Positions 1 through 5,901 of a DNA stretch of 7,730 bases are shown piece by piece. The notes below the pieces were generated by a model. The model had not been told where the DNA came from. It made no database searches and saw only the letters and a program-made list of their open reading frames with translations. This DNA is from Candidatus Segatella albertsiae. GTDB lineage: Bacteria > Bacteroidota > Bacteroidia > Bacteroidales > Bacteroidaceae. Every line of letters begins with the position of its first letter. Positions within the stretch are counted from its first letter, which is position 1. The translations under genes were made by a program, and so were the position numbers. The stretch is from the NCBI GenBank assembly GCA_002451555.1, contig DKCU01000160.1, forward strand, positions 22,108-29,837, given 5' to 3'.

Positions 1-6
1 GAAAAA

Positions 7-38
7 TTTGGTGGAATGAAATATTTGTAGTACCTTTG
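7..38 (+). promoter_or_regulatory. Bacteroidota-type promoter for the tRNA-Pro pair
   Basis: TTTG at 7-10 (-33 element) and TACCTTTG at 31-38 (-7 element, consensus TAnnTTTG) are separated by 20 nt, the spacing expected for the Bacteroidota primary sigma factor. Transcription should begin a few bases after 38, giving a leader of about 45-50 nt before the first tRNA. The motif and spacing are seen directly; the start point is inferred. Confidence 0.85.
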
Positions 39-90
39 CACTCGCAATTCAGAAATGAGGCTTAAAGCTAAGTCGATGGATGAAGATGAG

Positions 91-164
91 CGGGGTGTAG
101 CGCAGCCCGGTAGCGCTCCTGTTTTGGGAACAGGTGGTCGCAGGTTCGAATCCTGTCGCCCCGA
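91..164 (+). tRNA. tRNA-Pro, anticodon UGG (copy 1)
   Basis: This 74-nt sequence folds into a full cloverleaf. The acceptor stem is 91-97 with 157-163, the D stem GCGC 100-103 with 113-116, the anticodon stem 118-122 with 130-134, and the T stem 140-144 with 152-156 around a TTCGAAT loop. The 7-nt anticodon loop (123-129) places TGG at 125-127, followed by G37, as in proline tRNAs. The C1-G72 pair and discriminator A164 (position 73) are the identity elements read by bacterial prolyl-tRNA synthetase. The 3' CCA is not encoded, so it must be added after transcription. This copy is identical to the one at 201-274. Confidence 0.97.
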
Positions 165-200
165 CTCAATCATCATGACAAAAGCAATAAGTAATGCAAG

Positions 201-274
201 CGGGGTGTAGCGCAGCCCGGTAGCGCTCCTGTTTTGGGAACAGGTGGTCGCAGGTTCGAATCCTGTCGCCCCGA
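201..274 (+). tRNA. tRNA-Pro, anticodon UGG (copy 2)
   Basis: An exact 74-nt copy of the upstream tRNA-Pro, with the same cloverleaf, TGG anticodon (235-237), C1-G72 pair and A73, and no encoded CCA. The two copies are separated by a 36-nt spacer (165-200) that is not itself duplicated. With one promoter upstream and one terminator immediately downstream, the pair is probably transcribed as a dicistronic precursor and cut apart by tRNA-processing nucleases. Confidence 0.97.
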
Positions 275-275
275 C

Positions 276-310
276 AAAAAGCTAAGAGGTTTCGACTTCT
301 TAGCTTTTTT
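276..310 (+). terminator. Intrinsic terminator of the tRNA-Pro unit
   Basis: A 10-bp stem (281-290 with 295-304, one G-T wobble) closes on a TTCG tetraloop (291-294). It is extended by five A-T pairs (276-280 with 305-309), so the T run is also the descending arm. It starts two bases after the second tRNA and separates the tRNA unit from the kinase-like gene at 343. Confidence 0.9.
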
Positions 311-342
311 GTTTATATATAACTTAAAATAAGTGTAACTCA

Positions 343-915
343 ATGATTATTACGATTGCTCGCCAGTGTGGTTGTGGAGCCGTCAATGTAGGCAAACTGC
401 TGGCAGAAAACTATGGTATTCCTTTCTATACCAGAAAAAACTTGCTGGAGATGGCAAGTGAGCGTGGAGTGCTTGATGAGATGGAAGCTTTTTTTGATGA
501 GCGCCCGGTTGACGAACTGTTGTTTGCCATGTCTTCTTTTGGGGAAAGCCGTCGCGACTTGACAGAGAAGCCTTTGCACATTCTTGCGGATATGATAGGT
601 GATGAGAATTGCATCGTCATCGGTCGTTGTGGCAACTATATCTTCAGGGAACGCAAGGATTTGGTGTCTGTGTTCTTGAAAGGGTCGATGGAGCATCGAA
701 TCGCCGACATTCAGCAAGAGCAAAATCTCTCTTATGATGATGCCAAGGAGTTTGTGGAGCATGTGGAGGATTGCCGTATCGCATACCATAAGTATTATAC
801 TGGTTTGACCTGGGGCGATGCCAATGATTATGACATCTGCCTGGATTGCAGTAGGCTGGGTATGTATGAGACATCAAAACTTATCGAGGAATATATAGAG
901 AAAATCGAATTGTAG
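343..915 (+). CDS. Cytidylate kinase-like family protein
   Basis: A 190-residue cytosolic protein resembling the cytidylate-kinase-like family (Pfam AAK_33 type), which shares the P-loop kinase fold with CMP kinase but is a separate group of mostly unknown substrate. The N-terminal nucleotide-binding loop reads ARQCGCGAVNVGK (residues 6-18), where relatives usually have GRxxGSGGxxIG. Cysteines stand at 9 and 11, and there is no classical GKS/T. IVIGRCGNYIF (91-101) is the second family signature. KGSMEHRIADI (113-123) and the DCR...YYTG..W stretch (143-157) match the lid and phosphoryl-transfer region. ATG at 343 starts the beta-1 strand directly, as expected. I found no canonical promoter between the tRNA terminator and this start. 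lrgA begins 5 bp after the stop, so the two are probably co-transcribed. Family assignment is firm; kinase activity is not shown. Confidence 0.85.
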   Translation: MIITIARQCGCGAVNVGKLLAENYGIPFYTRKNLLEMASERGVLDEMEAFFDERPVDELLFAMSSFGESRRDLTEKPLHILADMIGDENCIVIGRCGNYIFRERKDLVSVFLKGSMEHRIADIQQEQNLSYDDAKEFVEHVEDCRIAYHKYYTGLTWGDANDYDICLDCSRLGMYETSKLIEEYIEKIEL

Positions 916-920
916 GCATC

Positions 921-1298
921 ATGAAATATCTGATTCAGTTTTTGATTATCATCGCTTTCTCCTTCTTGGGAGAGTTGTTGCATTTTTGTTTGCCTTTGCC
1001 AATCCCTGCAAGTATCTATGGCATCGTCCTCTTGTTTGTGGCATTGGAGTTGAAGTTAATCAAGGTGAAGGACATCCGTGAGACGAGTAGTTTCTTGATT
1101 GCCGTGATGCCTGTGATGTTTATTCCTGCTGCCGTGGGACTGATAGATTCCTATAAGTCGATAGGCAACTCTTGGTTTGCTTATATCATTGTCACTGTGT
1201 TGAGTACATTCATCGTGATGGGAGTGTCGGGATATATTACCCAGTTTGTGATTCGCCGTCATAAAGGGGCTTTTAAAGGTAAAAAGGTAAAAAGGTAA
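921..1298 (+). CDS. lrgA: CidA/LrgA family membrane protein
   Basis: A 125-residue, almost wholly hydrophobic inner-membrane protein with about four transmembrane segments (roughly 3-22, 28-45, 57-77, 85-110). Family signatures are LPLPIPASIYGIVLLF (24-39) and MFIPAAVGLI (66-75). LrgA/CidA proteins pair with LrgB/CidB. They were first described as holin-like modulators of murein hydrolase activity, and the Bacillus subtilis pair PftAB is a pyruvate transporter. Which role applies here cannot be read from the sequence. The gene follows the kinase-like gene by 5 bp and precedes lrgB by 64 bp. The last eight residues (FKGKKVKR) and the stop codon are largely encoded by an AAAAAGGT tandem repeat, giving a short basic cytoplasmic tail that is probably not part of the ancestral family sequence. 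Confidence 0.92.
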   Translation: MKYLIQFLIIIAFSFLGELLHFCLPLPIPASIYGIVLLFVALELKLIKVKDIRETSSFLIAVMPVMFIPAAVGLIDSYKSIGNSWFAYIIVTVLSTFIVMGVSGYITQFVIRRHKGAFKGKKVKR

Positions 1299-1324
1299 AA
1301 GGGTAAAAAGTAAAAGGGTAAAAG
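1275..1324. repeat. Imperfect AAAAAGGT octanucleotide tandem repeat
   Basis: Units lie at 1281-1288, 1289-1296, 1297-1304, 1305-1311 (7 nt) and 1312-1319, with partial units on both sides. The first two are identical AAAAAGGT; later ones vary to AAAAGGGT and AAAAAGT. The array runs from the last codons of lrgA across its TAA stop into the lrgA-lrgB gap. An 8-nt unit rotates the reading frame, so each frame meets a TAA within three perfect units. Confidence 0.85.
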
Positions 1325-1362
1325 AAAAACTCAAGAAAGAAAAACTATAAAGTAAGGATAAT

Positions 1363-2055
1363 ATGACTACTTTGTTTCAAGATTCAGTATTCTTCGGGGT
1401 GTTGATTAGTTTGGCATCCTATGGCATAGGCTTGTTTTTGAAAATCAAGACGGGATGGTCGCTCATGAATCCGCTCTTGATTTCCATCATATTGGTTATT
1501 TGCACTTTGCTTCTCACGGGTGTGAGCTATACCACTTATAGTGCGGGCGCTAACAGCATCAGCTATCTGCTGACACCTGCAACCATCTGTCTGGCGGTTC
1601 CCTTGTATCAACAAGTGGAGTTGCTGAAGAAAAATTATCGGGCAGTTCTCTTGGGTATATTCTCTGGCGTACTGGCAAGTTTGTGCTCTGTTCTACTATT
1701 GGCGGTGCTGTTTCATTTCGACCATGCCGCCTATGTCACTTTCTTGCCTAAGTCTATCACGACCGCTATAGGCATAGGTGTATCGGAGGAGTTGGGCGGT
1801 CATGTCTCCGTGTCTGTGGTGGTTATCATCGTGACTGGTGTTTTGGGCAATATCTTCGCCGAGAAGTTCTTGTCTTTGCTTCGCATCAAGGAACCGATAG
1901 CCAAGGGTATCGCCATCGGATGTTCCGCTCATGCGCTGGGAACGGCGAGAGCGATGGAGATGGGTACGATAGAGGGAGCGATGAGCAGCCTTTCCATCGT
2001 GGTTTGCGGTGTGATGACCGTGATAGGAGCATCTATTTTTGCTCTTTTCATGTAG
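1363..2055 (+). CDS. lrgB: CidB/LrgB family membrane protein
   Basis: A 230-residue polytopic membrane protein of the usual LrgB length. It shows the conserved motifs in order: LTPATICLAVPLYQQ (70-84), PKSITTAIGIGVSEELGG (129-146) and GCSAHALGTARAME (186-199). LrgB is the partner of LrgA; together they are implicated in control of autolysis or, in B. subtilis and Streptococcus mutans, in pyruvate uptake. It lies 64 bp after lrgA, across the octanucleotide repeat, without a terminator between them. An AAGGA (1354-1358) stands 4 nt before the ATG, which is a rather short spacing for a ribosome binding site. No terminator is seen after the stop; the next promoter begins 16 bp downstream, so read-through into the aminotransferase gene is possible. 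Confidence 0.93.
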   Translation: MTTLFQDSVFFGVLISLASYGIGLFLKIKTGWSLMNPLLISIILVICTLLLTGVSYTTYSAGANSISYLLTPATICLAVPLYQQVELLKKNYRAVLLGIFSGVLASLCSVLLLAVLFHFDHAAYVTFLPKSITTAIGIGVSEELGGHVSVSVVVIIVTGVLGNIFAEKFLSLLRIKEPIAKGIAIGCSAHALGTARAMEMGTIEGAMSSLSIVVCGVMTVIGASIFALFM

Positions 2056-2070
2056 TTTTGGGAGGATTTG

Positions 2071-2102
2071 TTTGGCGTTTTGCTTGAAAAATATTACCTT
2101 TG
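2071..2102 (+). promoter_or_regulatory. Bacteroidota-type promoter for the aminotransferase gene
   Basis: TTTG at 2071-2074 and TACCTTTG at 2095-2102 are separated by 20 nt, the same architecture and the same -7 octamer as the tRNA promoter. Initiation a few bases after 2102 would leave only about 5-9 nt before the ATG at 2114. This decides the start codon: the in-frame ATG at 2039 lies upstream of the promoter and inside lrgB. Confidence 0.8.
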
Positions 2103-2113
2103 CCCAAAAAGAT

Positions 2114-3397
2114 ATGAATCGTAGTGTTAAGTTTTTAGATTTGCAGAAAGTAACCTTGCTGCGTGCCGACGAAATCCACGAGGCGGTAAGCCGTGTCGTG
2201 GATTCGGGATGGTATCTCCAAGGGAAAGCTGTTGCACAGTTTGAGGAAGACTACGCTCGCTTTATCGGTACGAAGTGCTGTGTCGGGGTGGGCAATGGGT
2301 TGGATGCCTTGACTCTCATCTACCGTGCCTATCTTGAGATGGGCGTGATGAGGAGGGGAGACGAGGTCATCGTACCTGCCAATACCTATATCGCTTCTAT
2401 CTTGGCGATTACTGAGAATGGGCTGAAGCCTGTCTTGGTGGAACCGAATCCTGATACCTTGGAGATAGATGATGCCCGCATCGAGGAAGCTATCACGGAC
2501 AGGACTCGCTCCGTGATGATTGTGCATCTGTATGGCAGGTGTGCTTATACCCGGCGTATCGGGGATATTTGCAAGAAGCATCAACTGAAGTTGGTGGAGG
2601 ACAACGCCCAGGCGCACGGTTGCCGATACATGGGGACTTGTGAAAGTTTGACTAATGAACGGGATGGAAGTCTTGCCGATGAAAGCCAAGAGCGTCTTGC
2701 CGATGAAAGCCAAGAGCGTCTTGCCGATGAAAACCAAGGGTGGTGTCTTGCTGACGAAAAGCAAGGCAAGCGAACTGGAAGCTTGGGTGATGCGGCAGGG
2801 CATAGTTTTTATCCGGGAAAGAACCTCGGTGCCTTGGGCGATGGCGGTGCTGTAACTACGGATGACGAAGAGTTGGCTGCTGTCATTCGTGCATTTGCGA
2901 ACTATGGTTCGCAAAAGAAGTATGTGTTCAAGTACAAGGGACGTAATAGTCGCCTGGATGAGATACAGGCTGCTGTGCTTTCTGTCAAGTTGAGGTACTT
3001 GGACGAGGACAATGCTCGTCGTCAGAAGTTGGCTCGCTATTATTATCAGCATCTTGTGGGATGTGGTGAGTCTGCAATTGAAAGGATTTCTGGCATGATT
3101 CGTTTGCCTCGGCTCATGCCTGATGTTAGCAACGTATATCATATCTTTCCGATATTCTGTAAGAACAGGGATGCTTTGCAACAATATTTGTCAAAGCATG
3201 GCATTCAAACTTTGATACATTATCCGATACCTCCTCACAAACAGGAATGTTATCCTGAGTTGTCTTCCTTGTCTCTTCCTGTCTCTGAACAGTTGCATGC
3301 CGAGGAGCTAAGCTTGCCTATCAGTCAGGTGATGACTTTGGATGAGGCTGCCGAGGTTGTGAGGATAGTCATGGAATTTGCCAAGGATGAGATGTAA
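2114..3397 (+). CDS. DegT/DnrJ/EryC1/StrS family PLP-dependent sugar aminotransferase with repeat insertion
   Basis: A 427-residue fold-type I aminotransferase. This family transfers an amino group, usually from glutamate, to keto sugar nucleotides for surface polysaccharide or glycan synthesis. GNGLDAL (60-66) belongs to the PLP phosphate-binding region, EDNAQAHG (162-169) supplies the cofactor-contacting Asp163, and GHSFYPGKNLGALGDGG carries the Schiff-base lysine, K236. GRNSRLDEIQAAVL follows. The overall pattern resembles 3-keto sugar aminotransferases of the FdtB/QdtB type, but the substrate is not determinable here. The start at 2114 is chosen because a promoter ends at 2102; the longer frame from 2039 would overlap lrgB and add a non-family leader. 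An insertion of about 44 residues (roughly 175-218) made of LADESQER-like repeats separates the Asp motif from the lysine motif. No sugar-pathway genes are adjacent. Confidence 0.9.
   Translation: MNRSVKFLDLQKVTLLRADEIHEAVSRVVDSGWYLQGKAVAQFEEDYARFIGTKCCVGVGNGLDALTLIYRAYLEMGVMRRGDEVIVPANTYIASILAITENGLKPVLVEPNPDTLEIDDARIEEAITDRTRSVMIVHLYGRCAYTRRIGDICKKHQLKLVEDNAQAHGCRYMGTCESLTNERDGSLADESQERLADESQERLADENQGWCLADEKQGKRTGSLGDAAGHSFYPGKNLGALGDGGAVTTDDEELAAVIRAFANYGSQKKYVFKYKGRNSRLDEIQAAVLSVKLRYLDEDNARRQKLARYYYQHLVGCGESAIERISGMIRLPRLMPDVSNVYHIFPIFCKNRDALQQYLSKHGIQTLIHYPIPPHKQECYPELSSLSLPVSEQLHAEELSLPISQVMTLDEAAEVVRIVMEFAKDEM
2648..2770 (+). repeat. In-frame ~24-bp tandem repeat inside the aminotransferase gene
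   Basis: Units are 2648-2671 (degenerate, LTNERDGS), 2672-2695 and 2696-2719 (identical, LADESQER), 2720-2746 (27 bp, LADENQGWC) and 2747-2770 (LADEKQGK). Every unit length is a multiple of three, so the frame is preserved. The array encodes a hydrophilic, charged segment at residues 179-219. It sits where family members run directly from the RYxG strand to the RTGSLGDAAG strand. Confidence 0.92.
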
Positions 3398-3423
3398 GTT
3401 TGAAAAATTACGACTTGATAGAG

Positions 3424-3463
3424 ACGCAAGCAATCTCAAACAATATTTTGGGATTACTTGCGT
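3424..3463 (+). terminator. Probable intrinsic terminator after the aminotransferase gene
   Basis: A 14-position stem (3424-3437 with 3450-3463, one C-A mismatch and one T-G wobble) encloses a 12-nt loop and is followed by the T-rich tract TTATTTATTTAG. It lies 27 bp after the stop codon. The T tract is interrupted by A, so termination may be partial. Confidence 0.6.
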
Positions 3464-3599
3464 TATTTATTTAGTTGTTATCCCTGTATGTTTTACAGCC
3501 TATGGGTAAAAGTGCAGCAAAATAACAAATAATTCGGATAAAAATAGTGCAAGATAAAGCATGTTTTGTAGAACAAACAATAAATCGACGCAATTACGT

Positions 3600-5069
3600 A
3601 TGAACAAGAACTCAGTCCTATTATATATAATAGGTGTATTTTCATTCTTCGGTTTGTCTTCATGTATGGACGACGAGGACTTTTCTGCTTCGAAGGCAGA
3701 TTTGCTCTCTTTCTCCACCGATACCGTGAAGCTCGACACGACTTTCTCGAACGTCCCTACGCCGACCAAGACGATGTGGGTGTATAACCGCACAGGCAAG
3801 GGGATTCGCTGTAGCAACATCCGTCTGGAGGGTGGCAACCAAGAGGGGTTCCGTGTCAACGTGGATGGTACTTTTCTTGGGCAAACTGTTGGCTATCAGA
3901 CACGTGACGTGGAGATTCGCAAGGGAGATAGCATCCGAGTATTCGTGGAGTTGACTTCCGCTCAGCAACAGGAAGATGAGCCTCAGTTGGTGGAGGACAA
4001 CTTGGTCTTCACATTGGAGAGCGGGGCGCAGCAGAAGGTCAACTTGAGGGCGATGTCTTGGGATGCTGAGCGACTTACTGACGTGGAGGTGAAGCGTGGT
4101 GAGGAACTTGTCTTGGGTGAGCCGAATGCCAATGGCTACCAGAAGCCGATTGTCATCTATGGTGGAATCAAGGTGGATAGCTTGGCTACTTTGAAGATTA
4201 AGGAAGGGGCGACGCTTTATTTTCATGAGGATGCCGGGATAGATGTTGATGGCAAGTTGCTGTCGAATGGTACGGCGGAGAAACCTGTCACCTTGCGTGG
4301 CGATCGCATAGACCACATGTTTGATTATCTCCCATACGACCGTACTCCTGGGCAATGGCAAGGCATACGATTCTATGGTTTCTCCGAGAACAACGAGTTG
4401 AAATATACCGACTTGCATAGTGCCTACAATGGTATCATGGTGGATTCCAGCGATGTCAGCGTGCAGAAATTGCGGGTCGAGAACTCTACGATTCACAATT
4501 GCCAAGGATATGGTATCAGAGTGGATTATTCCAAGGTTCAGCTTTATAACACTCAGATTTCCAATACCTTCGATCATTGTTTGTATGTTTGGGGCGGGGA
4601 TGTCGAAGTCAATAACTGCACCATCGCCCAGTTCTATCCATTCGATGCTCGTCGAGGTTCCGCCATCGGTTTCATGGCACCTGTCCTGAATCTGAAGGTG
4701 CAAAACTCCTTGGTGACGGGCTATGCCAATGACGAGGTGGTATGGACTCCAGTGGATGACGAGCCACTCAATTTCGCCTTCGACCATTGTGTGCTCCGCA
4801 CGGAGAAGATGCAGACGGAAGATAGCTTGAAGTTCACGAAAGTCATTTATGAGGATGTAAAAGATACGACGAAGTTTGGTGAGAAGCATTTTATGGTTTT
4901 CGATACCGACAACTTGATATATGATTTCCGTTTGTCCAGCAAGTCGGCAGCCATCGGTGCTGCGGATCCTGTCACTTCCTTGCAATACGACCGCAACGGA
5001 TTGAAGCGTGACGAGGACAAGGCGGATGCTGGCTGCTATCTGTATAGAGAGGAGAAAAAGGAAGAATGA
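3600..5069 (+). CDS. Probable surface lipoprotein with right-handed parallel beta-helix domain
   Basis: A 489-residue lipoprotein. The signal peptide (1-21) ends in the lipobox LSSC, with lipidated Cys22. The following MDDED resembles the acidic surface-export signal of Bacteroidota lipoproteins, so outer-surface display is likely. The start at 3600 places the lysine and hydrophobic core correctly; the in-frame ATG at 3561 would only add 13 polar residues. Residues about 30-170 look like a beta-sandwich domain (FSTDTVKLDTTFSNVPTPTK onward). About 182-365 are short repeating beta strands typical of a pectate-lyase-like beta-helix (GIRFYGF, YNGIMVDSSDVSVQKLRVEN, GIRVDYSKVQLYNTQISN). The tail AAIGAADP...YDRNGLKRD...DAGCYLY is the usual closing motif of such helices. 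I recognise no catalytic residues; glycan binding or cleavage is only a possibility. No canonical promoter was found upstream. Its stop overlaps the next start (ATGA). Confidence 0.85.
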   Translation: MNKNSVLLYIIGVFSFFGLSSCMDDEDFSASKADLLSFSTDTVKLDTTFSNVPTPTKTMWVYNRTGKGIRCSNIRLEGGNQEGFRVNVDGTFLGQTVGYQTRDVEIRKGDSIRVFVELTSAQQQEDEPQLVEDNLVFTLESGAQQKVNLRAMSWDAERLTDVEVKRGEELVLGEPNANGYQKPIVIYGGIKVDSLATLKIKEGATLYFHEDAGIDVDGKLLSNGTAEKPVTLRGDRIDHMFDYLPYDRTPGQWQGIRFYGFSENNELKYTDLHSAYNGIMVDSSDVSVQKLRVENSTIHNCQGYGIRVDYSKVQLYNTQISNTFDHCLYVWGGDVEVNNCTIAQFYPFDARRGSAIGFMAPVLNLKVQNSLVTGYANDEVVWTPVDDEPLNFAFDHCVLRTEKMQTEDSLKFTKVIYEDVKDTTKFGEKHFMVFDTDNLIYDFRLSSKSAAIGAADPVTSLQYDRNGLKRDEDKADAGCYLYREEKKEE

Positions 5070-5776
5070 AAGGGGGAATGTTGAGACTTCTTAGGCAGTG
5101 GCAAAGGAGAAGGCTGTCCTTTTGTAGGGCTGTTGTCTTTTGGCTTATTCTCTTTTCCGTTCAATCTTTTGGTTGTTATGGACAGCAGCAAAAGGATGCC
5201 TCTATGCAGAGGAAAACTTCCGAACGACAGAACCAGGCTTCCGAGCAATTAGGCAAGGCATTGGAGTATTTCGGTTCGCAGAAGTACCATGAATGCTTGA
5301 TGATCATGCAGGAGCTGGACAAGAACTACCGTTTGAATCCTCGCTACAAGGCTTATCTTGGCTTGTGTTACTATTACGAGTGGGATTACGGGAATGCCGT
5401 CAAGTACTTGGACGAGGCAATACCCTCATTGGATAACTTTTCTCCCCATGAGCGTTCCCTCTATTATTGGGCAGATGCCGAGAGTTATTTCAACCAGGGC
5501 AAATATGCTGAGGCTATTCCGCTTTATCAGGCGATGCTTCCTTTGTGTTACGACAAGGAGAAGCCTGATGCGCACTATCGCTTAGGATTCTGTCATTTGT
5601 TTGCCGAGGATTGGGTGAATGCTTGGAATGAATGGCTGAAAGCCAAGGAGGGATATGAGAAATATCGCAATACACCTGATATGAAGGCGAGGATTGCGCA
5701 GGTCAATCATATGCTGGATGGACTGAAACCCAAGGTCGTGGGATGGGTGATAGACGATTTGCTGAAACGATATTAG
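5066..5776 (+). CDS. Exported tetratricopeptide repeat (TPR) protein
   Basis: A 236-residue protein with a basic N-terminus (several Arg among residues 7-21), a hydrophobic segment (about 22-36) and then a polar region, consistent with a signal peptide. Cys37 within SFGC is a weak, non-canonical lipobox, so periplasmic or lipidated forms are both possible. From residue 59 on there are about four TPR-like helical hairpins (59-92, 93-126, 131-164, 167-200), with typical patterns such as AYLGLCYYYEWDYGNAVKYL and ADAESYFNQGKYAEAIPLY. TPRs mediate protein-protein contacts. The ATG at 5066 overlaps the lipoprotein stop (ATGA, 5066-5069), which indicates translational coupling and suggests that the two act together. 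An alternative start at 5078 would shorten the leader by four residues. Specific function unknown. Confidence 0.85.
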   Translation: MKGGMLRLLRQWQRRRLSFCRAVVFWLILFSVQSFGCYGQQQKDASMQRKTSERQNQASEQLGKALEYFGSQKYHECLMIMQELDKNYRLNPRYKAYLGLCYYYEWDYGNAVKYLDEAIPSLDNFSPHERSLYYWADAESYFNQGKYAEAIPLYQAMLPLCYDKEKPDAHYRLGFCHLFAEDWVNAWNEWLKAKEGYEKYRNTPDMKARIAQVNHMLDGLKPKVVGWVIDDLLKRY

Positions 5777-5793
5777 CTGTTTCCAGAAACAAG

Positions 5794-5851
5794 AAATCCA
5801 AGAAGACTAGCAGAAGAAATATCTGCCTATCTTCTTGGATTTATTTTTTTT
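5794..5851 (+). terminator. Strong intrinsic terminator between convergent operons
   Basis: A perfect 13-bp stem (5794-5806 with 5830-5842) continues into an inner stem (5808-5814 with 5822-5829, one bulged base) and is followed by an eight-T run at 5844-5851. It lies 17 bp after the TPR gene stop. On the minus strand the same hairpin follows the cytidine deaminase gene, but is trailed only by TCTTGTTT, so it should be strong for the plus strand and weaker for the minus strand. Confidence 0.9.
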
Positions 5852-5863
5852 GTTGTGTCGAGT

Positions 5864-5901
5864 TTGTCAATCTTATCTCATATTGTCAATCTTATCTCAT
5901 A
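5864..5901. repeat. Perfect 19-bp tandem duplication at the 3' end of cdd
   Basis: The 19-mer TTGTCAATCTTATCTCATA occurs twice head-to-tail at 5864-5882 and 5883-5901. The copy nearer the gene contains the cdd stop codon (minus strand, 5892-5894) and its last two codons; the other lies wholly downstream. It looks like a recent replication-slippage duplication. Confidence 0.93.

Noticed and set aside
2039..2113. In-frame 25-codon upstream extension of the aminotransferase gene
   Set aside because: It starts inside lrgB, contains the whole predicted promoter, and its residues do not resemble the family N-terminus, which begins at MNRSVKFLDLQ.
2655..2855. 66-codon plus-strand frame with MKAKSVLP-like repeats
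   Set aside because: It is the +1 reading of the aminotransferase tandem repeat, not an independent gene.
2135..3184. 349-codon open frame on the minus strand
   Set aside because: It lies wholly antisense to the well-supported aminotransferase, shows no recognisable domain, and encodes repeat-derived low-complexity sequence.
3484..3498. Small hairpin CTGTA-TACAG
   Set aside because: A 5-bp stem with no T run or adjacent motif is expected by chance in AT-rich intergenic DNA.
3535..3568. Possible promoter before the beta-helix lipoprotein (ATGTTTTG at 3561-3568)
   Set aside because: It lacks the TA of the -7 consensus and has no TTTG at the right distance upstream.
3660..4985. 441-codon open frame on the minus strand
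   Set aside because: It is antisense to the beta-helix lipoprotein; the composition is that of a mirrored coding frame, with no signal peptide or domain.
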